The notes below the pieces were generated by a model that was given only the letters and a program-made list of their open reading frames with translations, did no database searches and was not told where the DNA came from. DNA of 64,000 nt, taken from NCBI GenBank assembly GCA_024694565.1, contig JAILJR010000031.1, positions 1 to 64,000 of the forward strand. Reading direction: 5' to 3'. This document shows, in pieces, positions 26,079 to 36,589 of the stretch (position 1 is its first letter; each line of letters opens with the position of its first letter). Both the position numbers and the translations under genes were made by a program. Origin of the DNA: Butyrivibrio sp. (GTDB taxonomy: Bacteria; Bacillota; Clostridia; Lachnospirales; Lachnospiraceae).

Positions 26079-26702
26079 TTACTGATTCAACTCCTCAAGA
26101 ATATGATTCCATAGCTCAGGATTAGGCTTTGGGAAGTAGTGGATTCCATCCTTGGGATCCTGGTAAATAGTGTCAGTTGAGTCAATAAAGGTGTACAGAT
26201 CGATCACCCTTACGCCTGCACCTTCAGCCCAGGCTTTCAGTGAATTATTATAGGTTATCTGGTTGGCATTGGGATAGTACAGATAATCAAGGTCATCAAG
26301 AAGACATTCATCCTTGGTAGGCCCTACAGTACATACCACCAGCTGCTTTCCCTTTTCAAGAAGCCCGTCATAATATGGACCATACTGACTGAAATCCCCG
26401 AACTCATTGCACCCCATCCATGAGACCAGGGTATCAAAACCATCAAGGCCTACAGTATCAATTGAATCCGTCATGAACTTAAACTGCGCACCGTCCATAC
26501 AGTACACAGTAATATCATCATGCACCTCTCCTGACAGCTTGTCCTTTTCCTCTGAAAAAATATCTACGGTCCTTGAATCCCCTATGAACAGCATCCGACC
26601 GTAGCCGTCTGCTTTACTGCCTGCTCCTGTGTCCCCGCACGCCATCAGCACCATGCTTATGAGGCCACAACACAACAATACCGCTATCCTGTTACCTGAC
26701 AT
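26079..26702 (-). CDS. SGNH/GDSL-like lipoprotein
   Basis: The product is 207 aa from ATG 26702 (CAGGGAG upstream). It is a lipoprotein by sequence: a hydrophobic stretch ending LMAC with Cys22. Block I is MLFIGDSRTVDI, with Ser as the likely nucleophile; a later DGIHYFP supplies the Asp/His pair; and WMGCNEFGD may correspond to the GxND block. The SGNH fold suggests an esterase or O-acyl hydrolase acting outside the membrane, substrate unknown. It is 37 bp downstream of the GGDEF gene in the same direction, so it may be part of that unit. Confidence 0.75.
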   Translation of the reverse strand: MSGNRIAVLLCCGLISMVLMACGDTGAGSKADGYGRMLFIGDSRTVDIFSEEKDKLSGEVHDDITVYCMDGAQFKFMTDSIDTVGLDGFDTLVSWMGCNEFGDFSQYGPYYDGLLEKGKQLVVCTVGPTKDECLLDDLDYLYYPNANQITYNNSLKAWAEGAGVRVIDLYTFIDSTDTIYQDPKDGIHYFPKPNPELWNHILEELNQ

Positions 26703-26739
26703 CAGATTACTCCCTGCTCGATACAATACCAATAAAATC

Positions 26740-29198
26740 TTAGCAACAATATTTCTTTTTCAGTTCCTTCAATGCCGCTTTATTCTCATACATTGCAGAG
26801 TCTGCCCTTACAAATACCGAAGAAACTGCCGTATCATTATCATATCTTGACATTCCGCACGCTATTACAATGCCGCCCTCCCGGCTGGCCTTCTGATTGT
26901 GGGCTTCCATTCTGCCCATCAGTTCATCAAGATTGTTATAGTCCTGTCCTCTTGCAATAACCACGAATTCATCGCCGCCAACACGGAATACGGGACTGCG
27001 CTTAAAAGTATCGCAGACAATTTTAACAGCATTACAAAGAAGAATATCTCCTGCTTTATGACCTTTAAGGTCGTTTACCTTTTTAAGATCATTTACATCA
27101 AATACAACAATGGCGAATTTCAGATCACTGTCCTCACCGATAAGAACGTTCAGGCCGGCTTCCTCCTCCTGATATGCGTGCAGATTTTTAACCCCCGTAA
27201 GTGCATCGGCATTTGCCTGTTTCTGTGCATAGGCAAGCTTTCGTTTGTAATCCTCTTCACGTTTCATCGCCAGATCCACATCATTGATCCCAATTACAAG
27301 AACCGCACCTTTATCCTCATATACTATAGCCGCCTTCATCTGGACATACAGCGGCTTTCCCTCCATGACCATCCTGAAGTTGAGAGCATAAATACCGTGC
27401 TCCCCTATTTCAGACATTACCGTCTCTTTATTGAAGGAGACATCGACTTTGTCATAATCCTCAGGATAGATCAGCTTTTTACCCTGCTCTTTAAAGAAGG
27501 CAAAGAAATCATCACCGCTCTGAGGAAATCCAAACAATTTATATCTGAATGCAGAATTGTACTCATCGTAATGATCTGTATCAGTATCAACAAGATACAT
27601 TACAATGAAATCTCCCGCCAGAGCACTGATCCTGTTATATGCAATAAGCTCATCCTTAATACGTTCAGCATTCCTGCGCGTCCTGACCTCCTCATCTACA
27701 TTAGCAACTCCAATAATGATAAAGCTTGCATCATCCTCCATGCGTGATGCAGTCAGGGTAACATAATTATATTCACCCTCCTTTACCAGTCTATAGGTCA
27801 GTGTCATCGTCTTGTTTTCGTCCAGAGCAGTGAGCATGTTATCCCTGTCCAGTGCCTTACGTACCAGCTCCCAGTCTTCAGGATAAACACAAAGCTCTAT
27901 ATCATTTGAACACTCTTCAAAGAAGTCCTCTCCCTGCTTTTTTTCAAAAAGCTGGGCTGATTCTTTATCAACATAATATTCGGTAAATTCTTCAGTTACC
28001 GTGTCAATATAGTAGAGGCTCTCATAGCCGCGGGCAAGAGTCTGGGCTATGTGTGAGTATATGATACCTATACTCATAGCCTGCTCATAGGCCTCTTTGT
28101 TGGTCGCACTCTCGCGCTGAATACGAATCATATCCGTCACGTCCTGAAACATTCCAAGAATGCACAATTTACCTGACTCATCGAAATATTTTAGCCTGGT
28201 AGTCTGAAACTGCCTCCGATTTCCAAGCGGATCAGGCACGTCCTCATAAAAAATATATGGCCTGTCCATTGCCAGCGTCATCGTATCGTCCTGAACAAAA
28301 CGGTTTGCTGTGCTTTCATTAAAGATCAGTGAATCAGATAGTCCTATGACATCTTCAGGTCCTTTTTTGTTTGCATACTCAGCAAAAGCCTGATTACATG
28401 CAAGATAAATCCCTGTATCAGCTTCTTTTGAGAAACAGAGCGCCGGCATATGGTCGATCAGGGAAGCGATGGTATTTCTAAGATCTTTAACCTTTTCCGA
28501 TTCATCAAGCAGTCTTCTGTACTCTTCTTTTTCGTCACTGATTACATACGCACGTATCAGACAGGTGCCCAGCATATATGCCACAGAATATAACGGAAGA
28601 TATGGAAATGCAAACTGTACGATGAGGAAAAATGCCATAATCAGTCCAAAGAGCGCAACCATCCGGTACCTCTGCACTTTGCTGCTCCGGATTTTTTTCC
28701 TGATGAGGGCTAAAAAGGCATAAATTGAGATCACTATCAGTATTATTATCTGAATTCCCAATACCACATAGCGAAGCCCCTGTACGTTGGAAACTCCATC
28801 ACTGTCCACAGTAAAAAGCATAGGAACAAAGATATTTACTATACTGGAGATTACGATCAGAGTTGCTGCTGTATGTCCTGCAGTTATCAGTAAGTATCCG
28901 AATTCATTATTCTCTTCAAGATATATGACCACAAACTGCGACCAGAACAATATTCCCCCGGACATCACAATAAAATATATAACCGTGTCCCAATAAAGTG
29001 CGGTCGCCAGCTTATAGTACGACAGCACCCCCACAGGATGTCAGTTATATAGTACAGCATCACAGCAAAAAGAAACCTTCTGTAAACCTTCCAGGACTTT
29101 CTGTTAAATGACTCGCTGTTCATCGATATGATGTCCTGATTCTCAGTCAGAAGAATCAGAAGCGCCAAAACTCCGATAACAGAATAATACATTCCCAT
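26740..29198 (-). pseudogene. Membrane-anchored PAS-GGDEF protein with N-terminal frameshift
   Basis: The start is in one frame (29198, MGMYYSVIGVLALLILL) and runs to LYYITDILWG. The rest (GVLSYYKLATALYWDT...) is in another frame. Adding one G to the GGGGG run near 29030 restores a continuous protein of about 820 residues. The order is a multi-helix membrane region, a PAS domain (about MPALCFSKEADTG... to MFQDVTDM), a further PAS-like region, and a C-terminal GGDEF domain with an intact FRVGGDEF motif near 26970. The RxxD inhibitory site is absent (FKRS there). GGDEF proteins make cyclic di-GMP. If the frameshift is real, an internal GTG at 29034 could still produce a shortened protein. It could equally be a sequencing error. 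Confidence 0.8.
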
Positions 29199-29222
29199 CT
29201 TCTAAACATGCACATGCTTCCA

Positions 29223-31440
29223 TCACTTGAGAGGCTCATGTGCGGCTACTTTCCCCAGAGTTTCAAACAAGAGATTCATATCCACCGGTTTAGAAAGGTG
29301 AGCATTCATTCCGGCCTGCAGGGATCGCTGGATATCCTCAGCAAAGGCATTTGCTGACATTGCAATGATCTGAACAGTTTTTGCATCAGCTCTCTCCAGG
29401 GCACGTATGCTTTTTGTAGCCTCAAGACCATCCATTACCGGCATCCTGATATCCATAAGAATTGCATCATAATAGTTCTCCCGACTCTTTGCAAAAAGAT
29501 CCACCGCAATCTGGCCATTTTCCGCCCAATCGTAACTGACACCCTTCATGCCCAGAACCTTCTTAATAAGCTCTGCGTTGATCTTCATGTCTTCAACGAT
29601 CATCACGCGCAGATTCTCAATGCTTCCCGCCGGCTCTGCCGGAGTAGGAGTCTTTTCTTCAGTATTGTTCTTAGGCAGGGATTTTACCGCTGAAACAACT
29701 CCTTTCTGCGCATCCTTTAGTGTTACCGTAAAGGAAAAAATACTCCCCTTTCCCTTTTTGCTTGTAACGCTAATCTCGCCATTCATCAGCTGCACCAGGC
29801 TCTTTGTAATAGCCATGCCAAGTCCCGTGCTTCCATACTGATTTGATCCGTCTTCGGCTTCCTGAGAAAATGCTTCAAAGAGCTTTGGCAGATATTCCTC
29901 ACTGATGCCTATTCCATTATCCCTTACTATGAACCGCAGGGTGCACATATCCTGATATTTTGTAACCTGTTCAGCCGTGAAACTTATCTTCCCGTTTTCA
30001 GGAGTATATTTGACAGCATTGCTGAGGAGATTGATAAGCACTTCTTTCAGCTTCATCTCATCTCCTATATATGCAGTGCAAAGTGTGCCGACAATATGAG
30101 AAGAAAATGACTGCTCTTTTTCTGCGCATTAGCTTTCAATAATAGTGTTGATCTGGCTGATGAGATCGATAAGACTGAATTCTTCTTCATGAAGTTCCAT
30201 ACGTCCGGATTCAATCCGGCCTACATCAAGGACTTCATTGATAAGAGACAGCAGATGCCTCCCGGAGGTATCTATTTTCTGTATGCAGTCATATACCTGC
30301 TCCCTGTCATCGATGTTCTCTTCAGCAAGATACGTAAATCCCAGAATTGCATTTAACGGAGTTCGTATTTCATGTGACATATTGCTTAAGAATATGCTCT
30401 TTGCACGATTTGCCTGTTGTGAAACCGAGAGAGATTCCTGCAGCTTCTCCTTATTATCGGACAGTTCTGTGAAGGTTTCCTTCAGACGGTCCCTCATAGA
30501 GCAAAAGGCTTTTGTCAGAACGCCAACTTCGTCATTTGCCATTTTATGCCATTTCTCGTAAAACGAAGTGGATTATCCGGAGAGGATTCCTCACTCTGGG
30601 CAGAGATCAGATTCATAACCTCAGGAAGAGCATCAACAGGAACATTTTCGACAGCAACCTCAGGATGATAGTATATTTTTCCTTCTTCGTCGGTAAGAAC
30701 AAAATAGCCTGTTTTAAAATCAGTAAACTTCTCAATCTGATTTGTAAGCGTTTCGAATTTTATATCCATTCCAATGATTCCGATGAAGGTGTCTTCCTTA
30801 TACATCGGAAATGCATAAGACATTACCATGCCTCCGGGATTGGCAGTATTATATGGCTTAAGCCACGTAGGACCTCCATTGTTCAGAGGAATATAGTACC
30901 ACCCCACCTGCTCAAGATCCCCCGGATCATAAGCTTCAATCTCAGTCAGATTCAGTTTTTCAAAATCATGAGTGCCTCTCTTGGAATAGTAAAATCCCTT
31001 TGCAGTTGTGGTAATCTCAGGATTGATACGGTAATAGCATGTCGATACACCGTTTGTATGGTTGGCAACGCTCTTAAATGCAAGCTCTACCAGGTCCAGA
31101 TGCTCGTCAAAATATCTGTCCAGTTCCTGCCTCTGCTTGTCGCTCCTTCCTGCGATCTCCAAAGTTCCGCTCCCCGCAGCACCAATTACACCGCCGTCGA
31201 TCAGGGCCTGTGAATCGAGTGAATCTATGGCAATGCCTGCCATCATATTGACAGACTGCTCTATGCTTAATATAAACTGGTCAAGAGAATCCTTTCTGTT
31301 TTACAGACCAGATCCATGTTCTTCGCTGTCATGCGATTAGTTTCAGTCCTGACGGAATAAATACTGATAGCGCCAAAAAAAATGCTGATAAGTATAGCCG
31401 CTAACATCATTGCTGTTATTCTTGTACGGATCGAGCACAT
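29223..31440 (-). pseudogene. Hybrid sensor histidine kinase, multiply disrupted
   Basis: The ancestral order is recognisable: N-terminal membrane helix (ATG 31440), dCache-like extracellular sensor (about 31290-30540), a stub of HAMP (NDEVGVLTKAF), HisKA with SHEIRTP near 30370, HATPase_c (NAVKYTPENG, DNGIGI, GSTGLGMAI) and a C-terminal receiver with an intact DAILMDIRMP near 29455. Lesions are: a one-base frameshift near 31295 (A-run); a junction near 30535 where the sensor runs straight into the end of HAMP in another frame, so the second membrane helix and most of HAMP are missing; and an in-frame TAA at 30129 followed by 24 open codons in the same frame. It is most likely non-functional. 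The receiver and ATPase portion could still be translated from an internal start. Confidence 0.85.
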
Positions 31441-31560
31441 TCAGTAATCTCTTTCTTTTACAACAAAGCGAATAAAATCAAACTGTCAGCCGATTTTATT
31501 ATAACATTTCAACAAGAGATGTTTTATAAACAATTCATTAAAAAAGAGTACCACCCAGAC

Positions 31561-31623
31561 CGTTACAATTCAGAGGCCAGCCGGCCGAAACAGGCCGCTG
31601 CAGGTGCAAGTCTGCCCCCGGCC
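31561..31623. repeat. Partial intergenic repeat, copy D
   Basis: The segment starting TTACAATTCAGAGGCCAGCC and ending GCAAGTCTGCCC matches one arm of the element at 21557-21849 (reverse orientation) with scattered differences. The opposite arm is missing, so this is a half copy. Confidence 0.6.
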
Positions 31624-31655
31624 GTCAACTTAACTGAAGCCCTTACCCTGAACAT

Positions 31656-31692
31656 GCGAAACGCCATGGCATTAAGCCATGGCTTTTCGTAA
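31656..31692 (-). terminator. Hairpin downstream of sugar ABC operon
   Basis: The palindrome GCGAAACGCCATGGC / GCCATGGCTTTTCG lies about 40 bp past the last permease gene. There is no clear U-run, so termination may be weak or the structure may protect the 3' end. Confidence 0.5.
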
Positions 31693-31731
31693 CGCTTATA
31701 AAAGGAAAGAGTAAATAGGAGGATAAGCAAA

Positions 31732-32595
31732 TTAACCCTTTACAGCACCGGCTGAAACTCCGCCGACGATATACTTTGACAAAATAAGGTATATTACGAT
31801 TACCGGGAAAATAGATGCGGCAATCATGATGTAAATCTGTCCCATATCAAATCTGAGCCAGTCAGCACCACGCAGCTGAGCGATCAAAACAGGGAGGGTC
31901 TTCTTTGTATCTGTGTGCAGGATCAGGGCCGGAGTGAAGTAATTGTTCCAGCTTCCTACAAATGCGAAGATCATCTGAACGCTTATAGCAGGCTTGATAA
32001 GCGGGAAAATAATGGTATTGAAGGTTCTGAACTCACCCGAACCGTCAATTCTTGCTGCCTCAACAAGAGATAAAGGAAGATTGCTCTCCATGTACTGCTT
32101 CAGATAGAAATATGTAACAGGTGAAGCAATTGCAGGTATGATTAGCGGAACGATTGAATCATCCATTCCCATCTTGTTAATGAGCTGTAAGAAACCAAGT
32201 GCTGTAACCTGTCCCGGAATCATCATGATAGCGAGGATAAAGGTCGCAATAGCTGTTCTGCCCTTAAATCTGTAGGTATTGATGGCATATGCTGTCATAG
32301 CTGAGAAATATGTACACAGAACTGCTGTGCAGCCTGAAACAATTATACTGTTCAGAAAGCCATTAGCAATCGGAATAGTTCCATTTACAAGACTTGTCCA
32401 GTTATCTAAAAGATGTGTGCTGGGAAGCAGTGTAAATCCAAGTGTCATCTCCTGGTGTGATCTTGTTGAATTGATCAGCAGGATATAAAACCATATAAGG
32501 CAAAGGAAGCTGAAAAATATCAGCACAATATAAGCAATTGCTCTTCTAACTCCAACAGGGAGTCCATGGGTCTTCATAGAAATATCGTTATTCAT
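31732..32595 (-). CDS. Sugar ABC transporter permease (MalG/CUT1 type)
   Basis: The product is 287 aa with six predicted helices. It has the binding-protein-dependent transport signature near EAARIDGSGEFRTFNTIIFPLIKPA (EAA loop that contacts the ATPase) and a short cytoplasmic N-terminus. CUT1-family permeases of this second type work with a MalF-like partner and a lipoprotein receptor to import oligosaccharides. It starts 14 bp after the upstream permease gene, in the same operon. No ATPase gene is present, so a shared MsmK-type ATPase elsewhere is likely. Confidence 0.92.
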   Translation of the reverse strand: MNNDISMKTHGLPVGVRRAIAYIVLIFFSFLCLIWFYILLINSTRSHQEMTLGFTLLPSTHLLDNWTSLVNGTIPIANGFLNSIIVSGCTAVLCTYFSAMTAYAINTYRFKGRTAIATFILAIMMIPGQVTALGFLQLINKMGMDDSIVPLIIPAIASPVTYFYLKQYMESNLPLSLVEAARIDGSGEFRTFNTIIFPLIKPAISVQMIFAFVGSWNNYFTPALILHTDTKKTLPVLIAQLRGADWLRFDMGQIYIMIAASIFPVIVIYLILSKYIVGGVSAGAVKG

Positions 32596-32609
32596 CCCTA
32601 TTTTCCTCC

Positions 32610-33524
32610 TTAATTCTCTGATCTGCTGTTAATTCTGAACACTACGAGACTCAGGATACCTGTAACAAAGAACAGGAATACTGAAAGCGCACCACCCATA
32701 CCAACGTTCTTACTTGTAAGGTGTCTGTTCAGAAGCATTATAACAGTGGTTGTAGAATCTACAGGTGTTCCGGCACCGTTTGTCATGATCTGCGGTACAT
32801 CGTACATCTGCAGACCACCGATCAGTGATGTGATCAGCACATATATGAAAATAGGCCGAAGAATAGGCATTGTTATCTTAAAGAAAATCTGCGTTGCTGT
32901 AGCTCCGTCAACCTCAGCCGCCTCATAAAGGGCTGTGTCAATACCAAGCATACCTGCCATAAGAAGTATTGTAGTATTTCCGAACCACATCAGGAAATTC
33001 ATGAACATTATCAGCATTCTTGCTGAAGCTATATGATCGAAGAACTTGTATGGTTCTGCAAAAACACCGATGCTGGTAAGAATCTGGTTAACAGGACCAC
33101 TTGCTGAGAAAAGTGCGAAGAACAACATCGCAAAAGCTGATGCCATGATAAGGTTTGGCATATAGATTACTGTCTTGAAGAATCTCTGCCCCTTAAGACG
33201 AAGGCTGGGATCCGAAAACCAGTACGCAAGAAGAAGTGCAACAACGATCTGAGGAATAAAACCTCCGATCCACATGATAAGTGTATTTCCTAAATATTTC
33301 CAAATCTCCGGTGTACCAAGAAGCTTAAAATAATTAGCAATACCAACGAAGTTTGGTCCAATCTGTTTAAGACCGGAGCGATAATTTTCAAAGAAACTGT
33401 TATAAATTGTTGTAACAAGCGGTATAAGACTAAAGATTACATAAACAACAAAGAATGGGATCAGGAAAATATAACCCCAGCGGTTGAACTTAACCACATT
33501 ACCATTGGACTGTTTCTTGTCCAT
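32610..33524 (-). CDS. Sugar ABC transporter permease (MalF/CUT1 type)
   Basis: The product is 304 aa with six helices. The first is at about 15-37 (WGYIFLIPFFVVYVIFSLIP), and the EAA loop is EAAEVDGATATQIFFKITMP. It is the heterodimer partner of the 31732-32595 permease. A hairpin without a good U-run (33583-33606) separates it from the binding-protein gene, the usual arrangement for making more receptor than permease. Confidence 0.92.
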   Translation of the reverse strand: MDKKQSNGNVVKFNRWGYIFLIPFFVVYVIFSLIPLVTTIYNSFFENYRSGLKQIGPNFVGIANYFKLLGTPEIWKYLGNTLIMWIGGFIPQIVVALLLAYWFSDPSLRLKGQRFFKTVIYMPNLIMASAFAMLFFALFSASGPVNQILTSIGVFAEPYKFFDHIASARMLIMFMNFLMWFGNTTILLMAGMLGIDTALYEAAEVDGATATQIFFKITMPILRPIFIYVLITSLIGGLQMYDVPQIMTNGAGTPVDSTTTVIMLLNRHLTSKNVGMGGALSVFLFFVTGILSLVVFRINSRSEN

Positions 33525-33582
33525 AACCGTACCTCCAAATATTTACTCTAAACTCTAAGCTTTAAGCGTTTTTTAAAGAATT

Positions 33583-33606
33583 GCCTGCCGGTTCGCACCG
33601 GCAGGC
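33583..33606 (-). other. Intercistronic hairpin between binding protein and permeases
   Basis: The stem GCCTGCCGGT / ACCGGCAGGC has a tetranucleotide-size loop. It is followed on the minus strand by AATTCTTTAAAAAA rather than a U-run, which is consistent with mRNA stabilisation or partial attenuation. Confidence 0.65.
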
Positions 33607-33705
33607 ATTCATTTCCCTATTACTCTTTTTTCAGGCCCGGTTCTTCTATATACAGAAATCGTAAAAGAACCGAATCTATGAATGAAACTTTAACTATCCG
33701 TCAGA

Positions 33706-35169
33706 TTATCTTACAAGATCAGGATATCTCTGAAGTGCAAGTGTGTAGAACTGCTCCATTGCCTCATCGATTGTCTTGTAGTTGCCCTTGATATAGTCGT
33801 TCATAGCCTTCTGGAAGTCACCAAGGAGTCCCTGATCATAAGCTGTGAGGTTAGCCATATCGATGTTCTCTGCACCTGCACAGAACATAGGAAGTGGATT
33901 CTGTCCGCCAAGAACGTCGTTCTTGTATGAAGGATCCTTTGCAAGCTCTTCCATAACAGGCTTGTTGTTAACGAAATCATTGTCCTTAAGAACGATGTCC
34001 TTCATAACTTCAGGATCGCATGTCATCTTCTTCATGATATCAGCTACAAGGCCTGCGTTATCTGTACCTGTTGCTGCGCAGATCCATGTTCCGCCCCAAT
34101 AGAAGCCCTGAGGTCCCTCTGTAGCTGCCCAGCCGCCATCATGAGCAACAGAACCTTCTACATCAGCTGCCATACAGAAGTCGATAAGCCATGCAGGTCC
34201 AAAGTAAGCAAATACCTTTCCTTCAGGATAGAAGCCCTTGTTCCAGTCTTCACCCCACTGATCCCATGTATCGCAGTAGCCTGCTTCGTAAAGCTTCTTG
34301 GAATCCTCAGCCCACTTCTTGAGGTTGTCATCAACCTGAATCTTGTTGCCATCTACCCAAGGCAGCTTAGCGTTGTTCTGATATACACGGAATGTATCAG
34401 CTGTTGAAGAAATTACATGATAACCGGCTGCCTTGAGTTCCTCAGCTGACTCAACAAACTTATCCCAGTCTGAGAACTTAGCCTGAATGTCTGCAGGCTC
34501 CTGTGAACCGAATACTTCCTCAGCAATCTTTCTGTTGTAGATCATAACACCGGGGCAGCCCTGCCATGAAGATCCCTTTAAAACTCCGTTAGAATCTGTA
34601 ACAACGGCCTGTGTGTATGAATACTGATCCTTGAGATCGTCAGCTGTAACACCAAGATCTGAAAGTGGTACTGTATAATCTGTATCTGTGTACTTAACAG
34701 CGTAGTCAGCCTCTACAAGGAAAAGATCAAGCTTGTCATCAGCAGAAGCGTTTTCCTGTCCAAGAAGAATCTCATCAAGTCTGTCCTGATAAGCGTTGTT
34801 CTCATTGGGAGTGATAAGCCACTTAACTGTCACATCACCGATCTTACCGGTTGTTCCGTCAACTACCTCGTATCCGGGATAGTGATCTGTAAGACGTGAC
34901 TTGAACTCTTCGTTCCATGCTGCAATATTGAGAACCTTGCCCTCATCTGCGGCTGCTGCAGGAGCCTCTGCTGTGCTGCTGTCAGCGGGTGTAGCTGCTG
35001 TTGTGTCAGCTGCCGGAGTTGCCTCTGTTGTAGATGCAGGCTGCTCAGTTGTTGTTGATGCAGGCTGCTCAGTTGTTGATGCAGGTGTTCCGGCTGCCTC
35101 ACCGCAAGCTGAAAGCATTCCAGCTACCATAGTTGTTGAAAGTAATACTCCGAGTACTTTCTTCTTCAT
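33706..35169 (-). CDS. Sugar ABC transporter substrate-binding lipoprotein
   Basis: The product is 487 aa. The lipoprotein signal has lipobox LSAC (Cys22), followed by a Thr/Ala/Ser/Pro-rich linker of about 50 residues with repeated PASTTEQ units, then a family-1 type solute-binding fold (VLNIAAWNEEF..., KLDLFLVEADYAVKYT, YNRKIAEEVFG, WGGTWICAATG). It is first in the operon with the two permeases, and the LacI regulator lies just upstream on the same strand. With the divergent GH94 phosphorylase, the likely cargo is cellobiose or cellodextrin. This is inferred from context only. Confidence 0.9.
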   Translation of the reverse strand: MKKKVLGVLLSTTMVAGMLSACGEAAGTPASTTEQPASTTTEQPASTTEATPAADTTAATPADSSTAEAPAAAADEGKVLNIAAWNEEFKSRLTDHYPGYEVVDGTTGKIGDVTVKWLITPNENNAYQDRLDEILLGQENASADDKLDLFLVEADYAVKYTDTDYTVPLSDLGVTADDLKDQYSYTQAVVTDSNGVLKGSSWQGCPGVMIYNRKIAEEVFGSQEPADIQAKFSDWDKFVESAEELKAAGYHVISSTADTFRVYQNNAKLPWVDGNKIQVDDNLKKWAEDSKKLYEAGYCDTWDQWGEDWNKGFYPEGKVFAYFGPAWLIDFCMAADVEGSVAHDGGWAATEGPQGFYWGGTWICAATGTDNAGLVADIMKKMTCDPEVMKDIVLKDNDFVNNKPVMEELAKDPSYKNDVLGGQNPLPMFCAGAENIDMANLTAYDQGLLGDFQKAMNDYIKGNYKTIDEAMEQFYTLALQRYPDLVR

Positions 35170-35247
35170 AACAAAAATTACCTCCCTCTTATAATTAGTT
35201 AAATGTTTGTATTTAAAACAGCCATGGCCGTTCTAAATCGTATTGTG

Positions 35248-36282
35248 TTAACAGTTACTGTCAATTCTGGCAACCGATTCGCCCTTTTGAAGCTTCCCTT
35301 CGACTACGATCTGTTCTATTATTGTAGCCTTTGGATTGGTGATAAGATCAATCAGCTTGGCGGCAGCCGTTCTTCCTATCATGTCTGTGTCCTGCGCAAC
35401 GGTTGTGATGATGGGGCTCAGCCTTCTTGATATGTCTATGCCGTCATATCCGGCTATCGAAATATCCTCCGGAACTCTTAATCCCCTCTGCCTTATTGCA
35501 TTGAGACCACCCAGAGCTGACAGGTCGTCCGGATACATGATACAGGTTGGCGGTTCAGGAAGATCAAGAAGCTCCTCAGTCAGTCTGAAGGTCGCTGCCG
35601 TATCTCTGTATGCAGCACACTTTACATATTCATCCGGAATATTGACTCCGAACTCCTGAAGTGTCTTGTAAAAACACGACAGTCTTGCCTGCGTCACTGA
35701 CGATTCAAGTCCATGTATGTACGCTATCTTCCTGTGTCCCTGCTCATAAACATATGTAGCAAGTTCCTTCATCCCGTTGATGTTGTCCGAGACAATCGCT
35801 ATTCTGTTGTAAAAAGCATGGTCAATCGTGACCACCGGAATGGTACTTCTGATCAATTCCTCAACCTGCGGATCCCTGAAATTCACACAGGCGATCACCA
35901 CTCCGTCAAACCCTCTATATATTGCATGTGACAGATAAGACATTCTGTCAGGTCTCGTCTTGTCAGCATTTATAAAGGTAATATCGAAACCTTCCTGTTC
36001 AGCCTTTTTCTTGAAGCTGTCCAGTACATGAGAAAAATAGTCGTGCGTCAGTCCGCTGTTTGCATCATCAACAAAGAGAACTCCAATATTATTGGATCTG
36101 TTTGTCTTAAGCGCCTGTGCCGCAGCGTTGGGATGATACCCAAGCTTCTCTGCAACTTCTTTTACTCTTTCCTTTGTCTCCTGACTGATATCATTGTGAC
36201 CGTTCAGCGCTTTGGATACTGTTGCAATTGATACACCGCAGGCTTTCGATATGTCTTTTAAAGATACAATTCGTTTCGCCAT
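35248..36282 (-). CDS. LacI-family transcriptional regulator
   Basis: The product is 344 aa. The N-terminal helix-turn-helix is SLKDISKACGVSIATVSKALNG with hinge helix HPNAAAQALKTNRSNNIGVLF. The C-terminal periplasmic-binding-like sensor domain is at about 62-335. It is divergent from the phosphorylase gene and upstream of the transporter genes. Three AAACG-type palindromes lie in the divergent gap, one inside its own promoter region and one over the phosphorylase start site, so it probably represses both in the absence of sugar. The inducer is unknown. Confidence 0.93.
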   Translation of the reverse strand: MAKRIVSLKDISKACGVSIATVSKALNGHNDISQETKERVKEVAEKLGYHPNAAAQALKTNRSNNIGVLFVDDANSGLTHDYFSHVLDSFKKKAEQEGFDITFINADKTRPDRMSYLSHAIYRGFDGVVIACVNFRDPQVEELIRSTIPVVTIDHAFYNRIAIVSDNINGMKELATYVYEQGHRKIAYIHGLESSVTQARLSCFYKTLQEFGVNIPDEYVKCAAYRDTAATFRLTEELLDLPEPPTCIMYPDDLSALGGLNAIRQRGLRVPEDISIAGYDGIDISRRLSPIITTVAQDTDMIGRTAAAKLIDLITNPKATIIEQIVVEGKLQKGESVARIDSNC

Positions 36283-36295
36283 GCTTCATTTCTCA

Positions 36296-36345
36296 CTTAA
36301 TCGTTTTCGTGTTTTCAATATACATCAACATTACCTCAAAATCAA
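36296..36345 (-). promoter_or_regulatory. lacI-type regulator promoter and operator-like site
   Basis: The -35 TTGATT (36340-36345), 17-bp spacer and -10 TATATT (36317-36322) form a promoter. Just downstream, 36296-36309 (CTTAATCGTTTTCG on plus) resembles the operator at 36634-36647 and fits autoregulation. Confidence 0.6.
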
Positions 36346-36460
36346 GTTTCTTTTTTATGTTTTTGTGCATCTTTGATATTTTTGTATGCTTTTCACGAAA
36401 TTACTATCCCGTTTTCATATATTTTTCCAAATTCTGTTACAATTTGTTCATATTTGAATG

Positions 36461-36468
36461 AAACGTTT
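36461..36468. promoter_or_regulatory. Operator-like AAACGTTT palindrome
   Basis: GAAACGTTTTC is a LacI-type palindrome in the middle of the 382-bp divergent gap, about 170 bp from the promoter-proximal site. It could allow looping. The remaining gap sequence shows nothing else. Confidence 0.45.
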
Positions 36469-36589
36469 TCGATATATTACAGCAGCGTCGGCATTTACGC
36501 GCACCTGCGTGGTGACGAAGGGGATGCAACCCGCATATTTCCGCCATTTTTCCGCATTTATGACCTTTTTATAAACTTTAATATTTCTA

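Noticed and set aside
26899-27747. Plus-strand frame of 282 codons inside the GGDEF gene
   Set aside because: Antisense shadow; the minus strand encodes PAS/GGDEF motifs through the same stretch.
29026-29032. Phase-variable poly-G tract
   Set aside because: Only five G; too short to argue for programmed slippage without population data. Recorded as a frameshift instead.
36461-36475. Catabolite-repression cre site
   Set aside because: GAAACGTTTTC lacks the spacing of the CcpA consensus (one base short in each half); it fits the LacI-type palindrome at 36634 better.
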